Positions 7,213-15,075 of a stretch of DNA of 21,246 nucleotides are shown here, piece after piece. Numbering within the stretch: the stretch's first letter is position 1; each line of letters opens with the position of its first letter. The position numbers and the translations under genes were made by a program. The notes beneath the pieces are model-generated. The model ran no database searches. It saw nothing but the letters and a program-made list of their open reading frames with translations, and had not been told where the DNA came from. The stretch is from an uncultured bacterium. Lineage in GTDB: Bacteria > Bacillota > Bacilli > Lactobacillales > Lactobacillaceae. The stretch covers positions 1 to 21,246 of the forward strand of contig CAJMLF010000027.1 of assembly GCA_905214235.1 (NCBI GenBank). Direction: 5' to 3'.

Positions 7213-8601
7213 CTAGTCCTTACGGTCCGCGTTAGTCATCTTGAGCATGTCCATCCATTCGTCGTACTGTTCTTCAGTAACCTTGCCAGACTTCAATGCT
7301 GCTTCCTTCAGGGTACTGCCGGCCTTATCAGCGGCTTGGGCAATCTTGGCACTGTCGTGGTAACCAATGTGTGGTGACAGAGCAGTGACGGTCATCAGTG
7401 AGTTGTCAACCAGTTCAGCCATCCGCTTCTCGTTAACGGTCAGGCCCTTGACACAACGGTCAGTGAAGCCAGTAATCGTGCCGGCCAGCAGGTCAGCTGA
7501 TTCAAGGAAGGCGTCAATCATGACTGGTTTGTAAACGTTCATTTCGAAGTTCCCTTGTGAGGAGGCCATGGTAACAACGGTATCGTTACCGAAGACCCGC
7601 AGTGCAGCCATCGTAACAGCTTCTGCTTGGGTTGGGTTAACCTTACCAGGCATAATCGAGGAACCCGGTTCGTTAGCCGGAATGTTTAATTCGTCGTAAC
7701 CAGCCCGGGGACCAGAAGCCAAGAAACGAATGTCTTGGGCAATCTTGAACATATCAGCGGCCAGGGTCTTCAAAGCACCGTGAACAACGTCTAAGCCAGA
7801 GTGGTTTGCCAGGCCATAGAACTTGTTGCTCTTGGCAGTCAGGTTCAGACCGTAAACGGCAGAAAGCTTTTCGGCAATCTTTTCTGGCATACCTTCAGCA
7901 GCGTTCAGACCAGTACCAACGGCGGTCCCACCAATAGCCAGTTCGTTTAAGGTTGGTTCCAAGGTCTTGATGTAGTCTAAGTCGTGTTCCAGAGCAGCAA
8001 CGTAGCCGGAAACTTCTTGACCAAACGTCAACGGAACAGCATCTTGCAGGTGGGTCCGGCCGACCTTAACAGTCTTCCAGTACTTGTCCTGCTTAACCTT
8101 TAATTCGTCAATCAAGTGTTGAACAGCCGGCTTCAGCTTTTCAAGGGCTTCCAGGGCAACCACGTTCATGGCTGTCGGGAAAGTATCATTAGAACTTTGC
8201 CCCTTGTTGACGTCGTCATTAGGCAAAATTTCAATGTCCGGGTTAAGTTGGTGGGCCTTGTGGGCAACAACTTCATTGGTGTTCATGTTGGTTTGCGTAC
8301 CAGAACCGGTTTGGTAAACCTTCAATGGGAAGTCCTTCCGCAAATCTTCATCACTTAATGCGAGCAATTCATCAATTGCCTTAACAATCAAGTTACCCTT
8401 CTCATCAGAGATGGCCTTGGTTTCCATGTTTGCTTGAGCAGCAGCCTTCTTAATGTTCAGTAGTGCACGGATAATTGCTAATGGCATGTACTGACCAGTA
8501 GGGAAATTGTTACGACTCCGTTCAGTTTGTGGTCCCCATAATGCGTCTGCAGGGATTTTTACTGGACCGAGAGTGTCTTCTTCTGTTCGGTAATCTGACA
8601 T
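7213..8601 (-). CDS. fumC: Class II fumarate hydratase
   Basis: 462 residues, the normal length for FumC. It carries the superfamily signature GSSIMPGKVNPTQ (313-325), TGSGTQTNMN (98-107), the SSND segment (137-140) and the THLQDA segment with the active-site His184. The enzyme interconverts malate and fumarate in the cytosol as a homotetramer. Here it probably runs malate to fumarate to feed the reductase encoded next. The start at 8601 is selected by GGAGG eight bases upstream; twelve further in-frame codons up to 8637 have no ribosome site. It is the first gene of the leftward operon, preceded by a promoter, an MleR-like element and a Rex-like operator. Confidence 0.95.
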   Translation of the reverse strand: MSDYRTEEDTLGPVKIPADALWGPQTERSRNNFPTGQYMPLAIIRALLNIKKAAAQANMETKAISDEKGNLIVKAIDELLALSDEDLRKDFPLKVYQTGSGTQTNMNTNEVVAHKAHQLNPDIEILPNDDVNKGQSSNDTFPTAMNVVALEALEKLKPAVQHLIDELKVKQDKYWKTVKVGRTHLQDAVPLTFGQEVSGYVAALEHDLDYIKTLEPTLNELAIGGTAVGTGLNAAEGMPEKIAEKLSAVYGLNLTAKSNKFYGLANHSGLDVVHGALKTLAADMFKIAQDIRFLASGPRAGYDELNIPANEPGSSIMPGKVNPTQAEAVTMAALRVFGNDTVVTMASSQGNFEMNVYKPVMIDAFLESADLLAGTITGFTDRCVKGLTVNEKRMAELVDNSLMTVTALSPHIGYHDSAKIAQAADKAGSTLKEAALKSGKVTEEQYDEWMDMLKMTNADRKD

Positions 8602-8638
8602 AATAAATACCTCCAATGTATTATCATGCAATAACAAC

Positions 8639-8656
8639 TTGTGAAATGTTACACAT
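8639..8656. promoter_or_regulatory. Rex-like redox operator downstream of the fumC start site
   Basis: TTGTGAAATGTTACACAT agrees with the Gram-positive Rex pattern TTGTGAA-N4-TTCACAA at 12 of 14 defined positions. It begins a few bases after the predicted transcription start, so a bound repressor would block fumC transcription. Rex releases DNA when NADH is high, which fits an operon that consumes NADH. A CRP/FNR-family site (TGTGA-N6-TCACA) is the alternative reading. Confidence 0.5.
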
Positions 8657-8668
8657 CATTACGCCATT

Positions 8669-8718
8669 ATCGTAACGCATTATAAATATGATAGTCAAAT
8701 CTTTAAGATTCTATAAAT
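8669..8718 (-). promoter_or_regulatory. fumC operon promoter with MleR-like element
   Basis: On the minus strand TTGACT (8693-8698) and TACGAT (8669-8674) are 18 bases apart. The -35 is embedded in ATTTGACTAT, and ATTTATAG lies ten bases further upstream (plus-strand coordinates 8691-8718 for the whole element). The same layout occurs at mleS. A second possible -10, TATAAT at 8679-8684, has no good -35. Confidence 0.6.
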
Positions 8719-8783
8719 TTCACTTATGGCTCGGGCGAAGGTTGGCGGAATGATAGCCTTTTCAGCCGGTGCAAGAATTTATT

Positions 8784-8798
8784 TCACAAGCGCTTTTA
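8784..8798. promoter_or_regulatory. Possible CcpA (cre) site upstream of the fumC promoter
   Basis: The core AAGCGCTTTT resembles a cre site, but three defined positions of the consensus are off. It lies about 100 bases upstream of the predicted fumC promoter and next to the mleS terminator, so its relevance is uncertain. Confidence 0.25.
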
Positions 8799-8843
8799 AA
8801 ATAAAAAATCGCTTGCAATTTTGAAAATAAATCACAAGCGATT
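8797..8843 (-). terminator. Terminator of mleS
   Basis: On the minus strand AATCGCTTG and CAAGCGATT (9-bp stem, 19-base partly self-pairing loop) are followed directly by TTTTTTATTTT. This fits a factor-independent terminator about 110 bases after the mleS stop. Confidence 0.7.
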
Positions 8844-8953
8844 ATCATTTCCCGGTTAATATCACAAACCAATTATACATTTTTGATGTATAAAGTCTGA
8901 TAAGTCGTTATCCGCTAATAAACTTCTCTCAGCAACCAAATTAATTTATTTTT

Positions 8954-10579
8954 CTAGTATTTGGCTTCCCAGGTCATTTCCTCAACGGCTTTTTTGGCAT
9001 CGGTAATATCTTCACCAGCCAGGCCCTGGTCAATTGCCGACTGGGCAACCGTGATGGCGACCTTTTTGGAAAATTCTGTCAGCTTATTAACTGGCGGCAG
9101 AACCGCGGCACCCGGCTGGTCAGGGTCAACAATGCCACTCAGGGCGTGGGCTGCTGCCGCAATCATGTCGTTGTTCAATACCTTAGCCTGGGCAGCAAGG
9201 GCCCCAAAGCCAACACCAGGATAGATCAACGCGTTATTGGCCTGACCAATATCATAGGAAACGCCGTTGTAGTCGATTGTCCCGGCTGGGATCCCGGTTG
9301 CTACCAGTGCCCGACCATCTGTCCACTTCAACAGGTCTGCGGCCTTGGCCTCAGCCAGCTTAGTTGGGTTGGAGAGCGGGAAGATCACTGGCCGTTTTGT
9401 GTGGCTGGCCATTTCTTTAACAACTTCTTCGTTAAATGCCCCCGGCTGGGTCGAGGTCCCGATCATTACCGTTGGGTGGACGGACTTAACCACAGCGAGC
9501 AGGTTGGTTAACTCATCCGGATTATCAAATTCAGACCGCTGACGAGTAAACGGCTTCTGCTTTGGCGTCAGCCCTTCCGTATCGTCGAAGAGTAGTCCCT
9601 GCTTGTCAACCAGGTAGAAACGTTTCTTGGCTTCTTCTGGGGAGAGGCCTTGCCGGACTAACTCTTCAAAGAGCATCTTAGCAATCCCCATTCCGGCTGT
9701 TCCGGCACCAAAGGTCAGAAAGGTCTGGTCGGTGATCTTTTCCTTGGAAATGTTCATCGCACCGAGGACCCCGGCCAGGGAGATAATCCCGGTTCCCTGA
9801 ATATCATCGTTGAAGGTCAGAATCTTATCCTGGTACTTATCAAGAATCCTAGCGGCGCTTCCCCGACCGAAGTCTTCGAAGTGGAGTAGGCTCTTGGGGA
9901 AGAGACTCTCAACTTCAGTAACGAAACGGTCAATGAAGGCAAAGTACTGGTCACCCCGGACCCGCTTCTCCCGGTTACCTAAGTAGTTAGGGTCATTAAG
10001 TAACTTCTCGTTGTCGGTCCCGACATCAATGGAAACTGGCAGGACCTGAGCCGGGTTGATTCCAGCAGCTGCGGTATAAACCATCAGCTTACCAACTGAA
10101 ATATCAACACCGTTAACCCCCCAGTCACCAATACCAAGGATTCCTTCCGCGTCGGTAACCACAATCAGGCGGATATACCGGCCGTCAGCAGCATCCGCTA
10201 ATTCCTCCTTAATGTCTTCGGGGTGGTTGATGTCCAGGTAGGCAGCGTCCTGGGGCCGGAGGTAGCGTTCGTCATACTGTTCGATTGATTCGGCAATTAC
10301 CGGGTCGTAAACCACCGGCATGAATTCCGTGATGTGCTCCTTCATCAGGTAGAAGAAGAGGGTCCGGTTGGTGTTAAAGATCTCCATTAAGAGGTGGCGC
10401 TTTTCGATCCCACTATCCTTTGATTCGTACAGGGCGTAGGTTTCTGCCGCCTGCTCTTCAATCGTCCGGACGTGGTTAGGGAGCAAGCCCAATAGGCCGA
10501 GTTCCTTTCGTTCCGCCATCGTAAAGGCCGTTCCCTTGTTCTTAAATGGATCGTTTAAAATTTGCATTCCCTTGCGCAT
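8954..10579 (-). CDS. mleS: Malolactic enzyme
   Basis: 541 residues from the ATG at 10579 (542 if the adjacent GTG at 10582 is used; AAGGAAA precedes both and does not decide). It converts L-malate directly to L-lactate and CO2 using NAD and Mn2+ in the cytosol. The length and the N-terminal [14 protein letters not shown] segment fit malolactic enzymes, distinct from the ~385-residue malic enzymes. Catalytic Tyr91 (VVYDP), Lys164 (GKLMVYT), metal ligands in EDFGRG (235-240) and NDDIQGTG (257-264), and the nucleotide loop GAGTAGMG (291-298) are visible. It stands alone in its transcript with its own promoter and terminator; no malate/lactate antiporter gene follows, unlike many mle loci. The divergent LysR gene supports the name. 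A large NAD-malic enzyme is the alternative. Confidence 0.88.
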   Translation of the reverse strand: MRKGMQILNDPFKNKGTAFTMAERKELGLLGLLPNHVRTIEEQAAETYALYESKDSGIEKRHLLMEIFNTNRTLFFYLMKEHITEFMPVVYDPVIAESIEQYDERYLRPQDAAYLDINHPEDIKEELADAADGRYIRLIVVTDAEGILGIGDWGVNGVDISVGKLMVYTAAAGINPAQVLPVSIDVGTDNEKLLNDPNYLGNREKRVRGDQYFAFIDRFVTEVESLFPKSLLHFEDFGRGSAARILDKYQDKILTFNDDIQGTGIISLAGVLGAMNISKEKITDQTFLTFGAGTAGMGIAKMLFEELVRQGLSPEEAKKRFYLVDKQGLLFDDTEGLTPKQKPFTRQRSEFDNPDELTNLLAVVKSVHPTVMIGTSTQPGAFNEEVVKEMASHTKRPVIFPLSNPTKLAEAKAADLLKWTDGRALVATGIPAGTIDYNGVSYDIGQANNALIYPGVGFGALAAQAKVLNNDMIAAAAHALSGIVDPDQPGAAVLPPVNKLTEFSKKVAITVAQSAIDQGLAGEDITDAKKAVEEMTWEAKY

Positions 10580-10615
10580 CACTTAGTCACTTTCCTTTGC
10601 TTTATGATTGTCCCC

Positions 10616-10665
10616 ATCATAGTCGGCCCGTAAAATTATAGTCAAATTTATGCTATGCTATAAAT
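10616..10665 (-). promoter_or_regulatory. mleS promoter with MleR-like element
   Basis: On the minus strand TTGACT (10640-10645) and TATGAT (10616-10621) are 18 bases apart. Upstream lies the element shared with fumC, spanning 10638-10665. It also contains the dyad ATAG-N11-CTAT (10638-10656), the T-N11-A shape of LysR-type sites. Placement over and just upstream of the -35 is typical for a LysR activator. Confidence 0.65.
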
Positions 10666-10670
10666 ATAAT
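10665..10670 (+). promoter_or_regulatory. -10 box of mleR
   Basis: TATAAT, a perfect -10, lies 43 bases before the mleR start. The region 17 bases upstream is the MleR-like element and has no good -35. The divergent mleS promoter overlaps, so MleR probably also controls its own gene (inference). Confidence 0.5.
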
Positions 10671-10712
10671 TAATATACCCGGCTATTTTTACTGATACAG
10701 AGGGAACAAATT

Positions 10713-11594
10713 ATGAAGATCAAAGATTTAGAATATTATCAAAAATTAATTCAGGAGAACAACTTTTCAAAAGTGGCGGCCGATTTTAAAGTCAGCCAGC
10801 CAACAATCACGATGTCGATCAAGCGCCTGGAAAGTGACTTTGCGACAACCTTCTTTATCCGGGACCATGCCCACAAGGAACTCCACGTTACCCCGGCGGG
10901 CCAGCAGTTTGCCAACCATGTCAACGTCATCCTGAACGAGCTCACCATTGCCCGCCAGGAAATTGACCGGACCAAGTCCACCCGGATTCGCTTTGGTTTG
11001 CCGCCAATCATTGGTAACTATTACTTCCCACCGCTGACGCCCATGCTGATGCGAGCCAACCTGATGCCCCTCCTCGACACCTTCGAGCACGGTTCACGGG
11101 AGCTGTTAAAGATGCTTGAACATGGCCAACTCGACATTGCCCTCCTCGGTTCACTCGAGTCACTTGACCAGCCCCGCCTCAAAACGGAGGAGTTTGCCCA
11201 CTACCCCTTCAAGGTGATTATCAGTAAGGACCATCCCCTAGCAAACAAGGCAGCGGTAACCTTCCGCGAGCTTAAAGACGAACAGTTCATTATCCCTGGT
11301 AGTGAATTCTTCCATGAGCAGGCCTTCAAGCAGATGTGCCACGGCGCCCACTTCCGTCCCCACGTCCTGTTCCGGACCCCCGACATCCACGTCATTAAGG
11401 CAATGGTGGCGGAAAACCTCGGTATTTCCTTTTTGACCAGCCTGGCAATTTCACCGGCCGACCAGGTGACCACCTTAGACATTACCGATAATGACCAGCC
11501 CCACTTTCGCTTATCGCTGGCCCGGCGGGAAACCGCGCTCTTATCAAGTAACGAAGAGAAGCTCTGGCAACTGCTGGTAAAGCAGGGTAAGTAA
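10713..11594 (+). CDS. mleR: LysR-family regulator, probable malolactic regulator MleR
   Basis: 293 residues, standard LysR length. The N-terminal winged helix-turn-helix (about 1-60) contains NNFSKVAADFKVSQPTITMS; the remainder is the two-lobed effector domain starting near IRFGLPPIIGNYYFPP. The gene is divergent from the malolactic enzyme gene across a 130-base promoter region that carries a T-N11-A type dyad, the classical LysR arrangement. MleR of other lactic acid bacteria activates malolactic genes in response to malate. The ribosome site is GAGGGA upstream of the ATG at 10713. A strong terminator follows. The family is certain; malate as inducer and fumC as a second target are inferred. 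Confidence 0.85.
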   Translation: MKIKDLEYYQKLIQENNFSKVAADFKVSQPTITMSIKRLESDFATTFFIRDHAHKELHVTPAGQQFANHVNVILNELTIARQEIDRTKSTRIRFGLPPIIGNYYFPPLTPMLMRANLMPLLDTFEHGSRELLKMLEHGQLDIALLGSLESLDQPRLKTEEFAHYPFKVIISKDHPLANKAAVTFRELKDEQFIIPGSEFFHEQAFKQMCHGAHFRPHVLFRTPDIHVIKAMVAENLGISFLTSLAISPADQVTTLDITDNDQPHFRLSLARRETALLSSNEEKLWQLLVKQGK

Positions 11595-11603
11595 ATATTC
11601 AAG

Positions 11604-11644
11604 AAGCCGCTGACGTTCAAGACTGAGCGCCAGCGGCTTTTTTA
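11604..11644 (+). terminator. Terminator of mleR
   Basis: AAGCCGCTG pairs with CAGCGGCTT, and an inner extension with a wobble and one mismatch lengthens the stem to about 16 pairs around AGAC. TTTTTTATT follows on the plus strand. On the minus strand the tail is poor, so it may only weakly stop the convergent cyclophilin gene. Confidence 0.85.
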
Positions 11645-11662
11645 TTCTACTTACATTTTATA

Positions 11663-12250
11663 TTACTTTTCAATCGTAACCTTTTCCATTACCACGTCGT
11701 CTTTTGGTTTGTCCATCTGGTCGCGGGCAACCTTGCTGATTTTTTGAACAACATCCATCCCGGCGATTACCTGGCCAAAGACAGTGTGACGGTGGTCAAG
11801 CCACGGCGTCCCCCCGTTTTTCTTGTAATAGTCAATCACCTCTTGGGGATAACCGACCGTCTTCATTTCGTCCAGCATGTTGGCTGGGACCCGGGTGGCC
11901 GAAACGATAAAGAACTGACTGCCATTGGTGTTAGGACCAGCGTTGGCCATCGACAAGGCCCCGTTAAAGTTAAAGAGTGCTGTTGAGAATTCATCCTCGA
12001 ACGCCTGGCCGTAAATGCTTTCGCCACCACGGCCAGTCCCAGTCGGGTCCCCACCCTGGATCATGAAGTCAGGAATAACCCGGTGGAAGATGACCCCGTC
12101 GTAGTAGCCCTTTTCGGCCAGCTTAGTAAAGTTTTCAACCGTCTTAGGAGCTTGCTTTGGGAAGAGTTGGATTTTGATTTCCCCCTGGTTAGTCTTGATG
12201 GTTGCCTTAGGACCAGTTGCTTGGTCCAAGTTTAACTGTGGATAGTTCAT
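11663..12250 (-). CDS. Peptidyl-prolyl cis-trans isomerase, cyclophilin type
   Basis: 195 residues with the cyclophilin active site: [15 protein letters not shown] (55-69, with catalytic Arg57 and Gln65), GSQFFI (110-115), Trp150 and His155 in HRHTVFGQV. An insertion of about 25 residues before Trp150 is common in the enzymes of low-GC Gram-positives. No signal peptide or lipobox is present, so it is a cytosolic folding catalyst. GAGGAA precedes the ATG at 12250. It lies 28 bases after the alcohol dehydrogenase stop with no terminator between, so the two may be co-transcribed. Functional coupling between them is not apparent. Confidence 0.93.
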   Translation of the reverse strand: MNYPQLNLDQATGPKATIKTNQGEIKIQLFPKQAPKTVENFTKLAEKGYYDGVIFHRVIPDFMIQGGDPTGTGRGGESIYGQAFEDEFSTALFNFNGALSMANAGPNTNGSQFFIVSATRVPANMLDEMKTVGYPQEVIDYYKKNGGTPWLDHRHTVFGQVIAGMDVVQKISKVARDQMDKPKDDVVMEKVTIEK

Positions 12251-12278
12251 AGCATTTCCTCATTTCTTTTTACTTCAG

Positions 12279-13325
12279 TTAGTCCTTACTGATCCGCAGG
12301 ACACACGCACCCTTAATATTACCACCTTTGACGTGGCGCAGGGCCATGTCCGCCTTTTCAAACGGGTATTCGGTTACGGCCGGTTCAATCTTGAGCCGGT
12401 CCGCGAGAGTCAAGAACTCTTCGCCATCACGACGGGTGTTACTCTCAACGCTGGTCAGGACCTTTTCGTGGAAAATGTCATCCTGGTAGTTCATGGTTGG
12501 AATATCCGACATGTGAATTCCGGCCAAGGCCAGGGTCCCCCCTGGGGTCAGGCTCTTCAGAGCGGGGAGGACCATGTCACCAACCGGGGCAAACATAATG
12601 GACGAGTCCAGCGGTACTGGCGATGGGTCATAGGCGCCCTGGGCAGAAGCACATCCCAGCTGGAGGGCAAACTTCTGGGCATCTTTCCCCCGGGTGAAGA
12701 CGTGCACCTCAATCCCCTGGGCTAAGGCAATTTGGGCGGTGATGTGGGCAGACCCACCAAAGCCGTACAGGCCGAGGCGACCACCGGCGGGGATATTTGC
12801 CCGCTCAAATGCCCGGTAACCGATAATGCCGGCACACAGGAGAGGGGCCGCCGTCAAATCGTCAAAGCGTTCGGGAATCCGGTAGGCAAATCCTTCAGGG
12901 ACGGTAACGTATTCAGCATAGCCACCATCGTGGTCCCAGCCCGTGTAAATCGAGTGGGGACAGAGGTTTTCGTGACCGGATCGACAGAACTTACATACCC
13001 CACAGGCGTGACGGAACCACGGAATCCCAATCCGTTCGCCCAGTTCAAAGCGCCGTGTCTCGGGACCCTGGGCAACCACTTTACCGACAATTTCGTGGCC
13101 CGGGGTGACGTGTTCACGGTGGACTGGCAGGTCCCCCTCCGTTACGTGGAGGTCGGTGTGACAGACCCCACAGGTCAAAACCTTAACAAGCACTTCGCCC
13201 CGTTGCGGGTGGGGAACCGGTTTTTCGACCAGCTTAATGGGCGCCTTTTCCCCGTCAATTGGTCCCGGGGTGGTAACTGCCCAGGCCCGCATTGTTTCTG
13301 GAATGTTTTCACTTTCTCCTGACAT
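12279..13325 (-). CDS. Zinc-dependent alcohol dehydrogenase (medium-chain family)
   Basis: 348 residues. Catalytic zinc ligands are Cys52 (in CGVCHTD), His77 in PGHE and Cys164 in LLCAG. Four structural zinc cysteines (108, 111, 114, 122) form the lobe. The nucleotide loop is GFGGSAH (188-194). The second Rossmann strand ends in FTRG with no acidic residue, which leaves NADP(H) use possible. The protein probably interconverts alcohols and aldehydes; the natural substrate is unknown. The ATG at 13325 has GAGGA six bases upstream. A promoter with a Rex-like site precedes it. The cyclophilin gene follows closely. Confidence 0.9.
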   Translation of the reverse strand: MSGESENIPETMRAWAVTTPGPIDGEKAPIKLVEKPVPHPQRGEVLVKVLTCGVCHTDLHVTEGDLPVHREHVTPGHEIVGKVVAQGPETRRFELGERIGIPWFRHACGVCKFCRSGHENLCPHSIYTGWDHDGGYAEYVTVPEGFAYRIPERFDDLTAAPLLCAGIIGYRAFERANIPAGGRLGLYGFGGSAHITAQIALAQGIEVHVFTRGKDAQKFALQLGCASAQGAYDPSPVPLDSSIMFAPVGDMVLPALKSLTPGGTLALAGIHMSDIPTMNYQDDIFHEKVLTSVESNTRRDGEEFLTLADRLKIEPAVTEYPFEKADMALRHVKGGNIKGACVLRISKD

Positions 13326-13357
13326 CTTAAGTCCTCACTTTCCTGATTTTTATTCTT

Positions 13358-13385
13358 ATTGTAACGCTAAGCCGGAATTTGTGAA
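13358..13385 (-). promoter_or_regulatory. Promoter of the alcohol dehydrogenase gene
   Basis: TTCACA (13380-13385) and TACAAT (13358-13363) on the minus strand, 16 bases apart, each differ from consensus at one position. The TTCACA box is also part of a Rex-like operator. Confidence 0.6.
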
Positions 13386-13396
13386 TAACATCACCT
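13379..13396. promoter_or_regulatory. Rex-like operator overlapping the adh -35
   Basis: TTGTGAATAACATCACCT has a perfect left Rex half (TTGTGAA) and a weaker right half, 11 of 14 defined positions in total. Read as a CRP-type site, TGTGA-N6-TCACC matches 9 of 10. Overlap with the -35 fits repression. It abuts the stop codon of the upstream gene. Confidence 0.4.
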
Positions 13397-14946
13397 TATT
13401 CATAACGGTGCTGGAGGCGGGCAATCTGCTCGCCCCACTGACTCTGCTTTACCTTAAGGTCAATCTCGTGGTTGATTGTCGGGTCATCTTCAGCCGCCTG
13501 CATTAGGCCGCTTGTTCCACCAATATCTTCAATAATGCCACTGCCGTACCCATCCAGCAGGTAGGCGTGACGGTTATTCTGCAGGCGACGGAGGGTGGTT
13601 TCCTTTTCAACTGTGATGGTAAACGTCCACGAGTCACCAAAATCATATTCCAGGACAAATTCATCCCCGGGGTTAAATTCGCCTAGCCAGTGGGTCGTCA
13701 AAGCCTCTCCCGACTGCTTGCCCCGGTTGAGGACCGGTAGTTGGTAAACTTTTTCCCCAATGTTAAGTTCAAAGAGGTGGTCGCCGGTGGCCCCAAAGCT
13801 GGCAAGCACTTGGAAGCAGAGTTTATCAAGCCGGGTGTCCCCACCGACCTCAAATTCCCGCCACATGGTTGGGCGGTAACCTTTCAGGACCGCCCGGACC
13901 CTTAGCCGCTTTTTGGCCATGGACCGGGAACGCCCTAGGCTCTGCCGCTGCCGGGTCAGTTCCTCTTGCATGTTATGCAAAAGCTGCTGGAGGCGGAACA
14001 GGTACTGGGGCGAGTGGCGATCCTCCAGGCCCTGACCGGCCGCCTGGATAAAGTTATCGAAGTCCTCATCGGCAAAGAAGTGCTGGTCGTGCATAAAGTG
14101 CCCAAAGTCACTGAGGGCCGCCACAATTGCCTTAGCTTCCGCATCGGAGATGTTTTCCTCCGTGATCTCCTCATAGTGGAGGAGGTAGTAGTACGGCAAA
14201 GTCAGGTCATCCAGCGGTGAAAGGCCGCGGGCTTCACAATAAGAGCAGTATTCCGTCGCAATGTCCTTGTCGCGGTCAATAACCTGGTCATTTCTTTGCC
14301 GCTTTGCCAGGTACTTCTGGTAGTCCGTCAAAAAGAGCTGACTCACGGCAACAGCGCTGGTAATGTCGACCAGTGATTCATCGTGATAAAGGTAGCGACG
14401 GTTCTGTTCATTAAAGGCCGGGTGGGCCGGCAGGTGGAATTCATCAAGGGAATACTTCTCAAGCATGTCCATGACGGGGACCGTGTCCTCTAGCTGCGGG
14501 TCCATTACCTGGAGCTTATCTGCCAGTTGGAGGGCAATCTCCGTATTGTTAGGTTGTTCATCCCAGTCAATCAGGGCCCCCGTTCCCGTAAGCATCTCCT
14601 CACACTTTTTTAGCTGGCGCTCAATAGCCGGTGTCATCAAATATGTAAATTGGACCGTGGCTAACTGGTCATCACGGATCAAGCGAATTTTGGCATGGGG
14701 CAGGCTGGCGGCCTCCATCAGGCGCAAAAATTCGCGCTTGAAGCCGGCGATAAAAGACCGGGAGTCGTTAAAACGCTGCGGGTGGCGGACAATTACCGGC
14801 ACGGCAAGCTGGTTATTCATTACAACCATGAAGTCACCAATGAGGTGTACCGACCAGGCCTGGGCATCATTTAAATCCTGTTCAGCAACTTCATGCGGGT
14901 TAACATGCAGGTGTTGAGCAAAGGAACTATCAACTGCGATAATCAC
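13396..14946 (-). CDS. Two-domain protein: DUF6933-like N terminus, pRiA4b ORF-3-like C terminus
   Basis: 516 residues of unknown function. Residues 1-~115 (WSVHLIGDFMVVMNN, then SFIAGFKREFLRLM) resemble the DUF6933 fold found in lactobacilli. The middle is acidic and helical, with a CSYC pair at 234-237. From ~344 to the end lies a pRiA4b ORF-3/IS1096 TnpR-like domain with RPTMWREFEV, YDFGDSW (434-440) and EDIGG (473-477). Despite that domain name, no transposase or terminal repeats are nearby, so it is not evidence of a mobile element. The start is GTG at 14946, with AAGGAGGGG just upstream. Domain names are from memory of family patterns; the C-terminal one is firmer. No function can be assigned. 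Confidence 0.72.
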   Translation of the reverse strand: MIIAVDSSFAQHLHVNPHEVAEQDLNDAQAWSVHLIGDFMVVMNNQLAVPVIVRHPQRFNDSRSFIAGFKREFLRLMEAASLPHAKIRLIRDDQLATVQFTYLMTPAIERQLKKCEEMLTGTGALIDWDEQPNNTEIALQLADKLQVMDPQLEDTVPVMDMLEKYSLDEFHLPAHPAFNEQNRRYLYHDESLVDITSAVAVSQLFLTDYQKYLAKRQRNDQVIDRDKDIATEYCSYCEARGLSPLDDLTLPYYYLLHYEEITEENISDAEAKAIVAALSDFGHFMHDQHFFADEDFDNFIQAAGQGLEDRHSPQYLFRLQQLLHNMQEELTRQRQSLGRSRSMAKKRLRVRAVLKGYRPTMWREFEVGGDTRLDKLCFQVLASFGATGDHLFELNIGEKVYQLPVLNRGKQSGEALTTHWLGEFNPGDEFVLEYDFGDSWTFTITVEKETTLRRLQNNRHAYLLDGYGSGIIEDIGGTSGLMQAAEDDPTINHEIDLKVKQSQWGEQIARLQHRYE

Positions 14947-14976
14947 TTAAACCCCTCCTTAATTATGTTCACTTTC

Positions 14977-15005
14977 ATTTTGACAGATTGGACTTTTGAT
15001 GACAA
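14977..15005 (-). promoter_or_regulatory. Probable promoter of the pRiA4b-domain gene
   Basis: TTGTCA (15000-15005) and CAAAAT (14977-14982) on the minus strand are 17 bases apart, placed about 30-60 bases before the GTG start. Confidence 0.45.
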
Positions 15006-15008
15006 ACA

Positions 15009-15037
15009 TTGTTCCCTAAACTTAAAGAAAATACTAA
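15009..15037 (+). promoter_or_regulatory. Possible promoter of the DUF2252 gene
   Basis: TTGTTC (15009-15014) and TACTAA (15032-15037) are 17 bases apart, about 40 bases upstream of the start. The match is moderate. TAAAAT at 15035-15040 is an alternative -10 with a 20-base spacer. Confidence 0.35.
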
Positions 15038-15075
15038 AATAGGTTTATTAACTGTAACTGGAAAGGAAGCTCATC

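Larger units (their letters stand above)
8602..8953. other. 352-base regulatory gap between mleS and fumC
   Basis: No gene is visible. From right to left it holds a hairpin TTATACAT/ATGTATAA (8873-8893), the mleS terminator (8797-8843), a weak CcpA-like site (8784-8798), the fumC promoter with its MleR-like element (8669-8718) and a Rex-like operator (8639-8656). TTGTGA also occurs three times on the minus strand, at 8784-8789, 8832-8837 and 8862-8867, outside the full operator. Confidence 0.6.

Noticed and set aside
8873..8893. TTATACAT/ATGTATAA hairpin as a terminator of mleS
   Set aside because: AT-only stem with no U-run on the transcribed strand; the CAAGCGATT hairpin with a T-tail downstream is the better candidate.
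12732..13322. 196-residue open frame antisense to the alcohol dehydrogenase gene
   Set aside because: It is a shadow of the coding strand: no family likeness, while the opposite strand carries all zinc-enzyme motifs with a proper ribosome site.
13387..13405. GAATAA/TTATTC hairpin at the end of the pRiA4b-domain gene as a terminator
   Set aside because: Six weak pairs and no T-run; read-through into adh cannot be excluded.
13396..14946. pRiA4b/IS1096 TnpR-like domain as sign of a transposon
   Set aside because: No transposase, terminal inverted repeats or target duplications are visible, and composition matches the surroundings.
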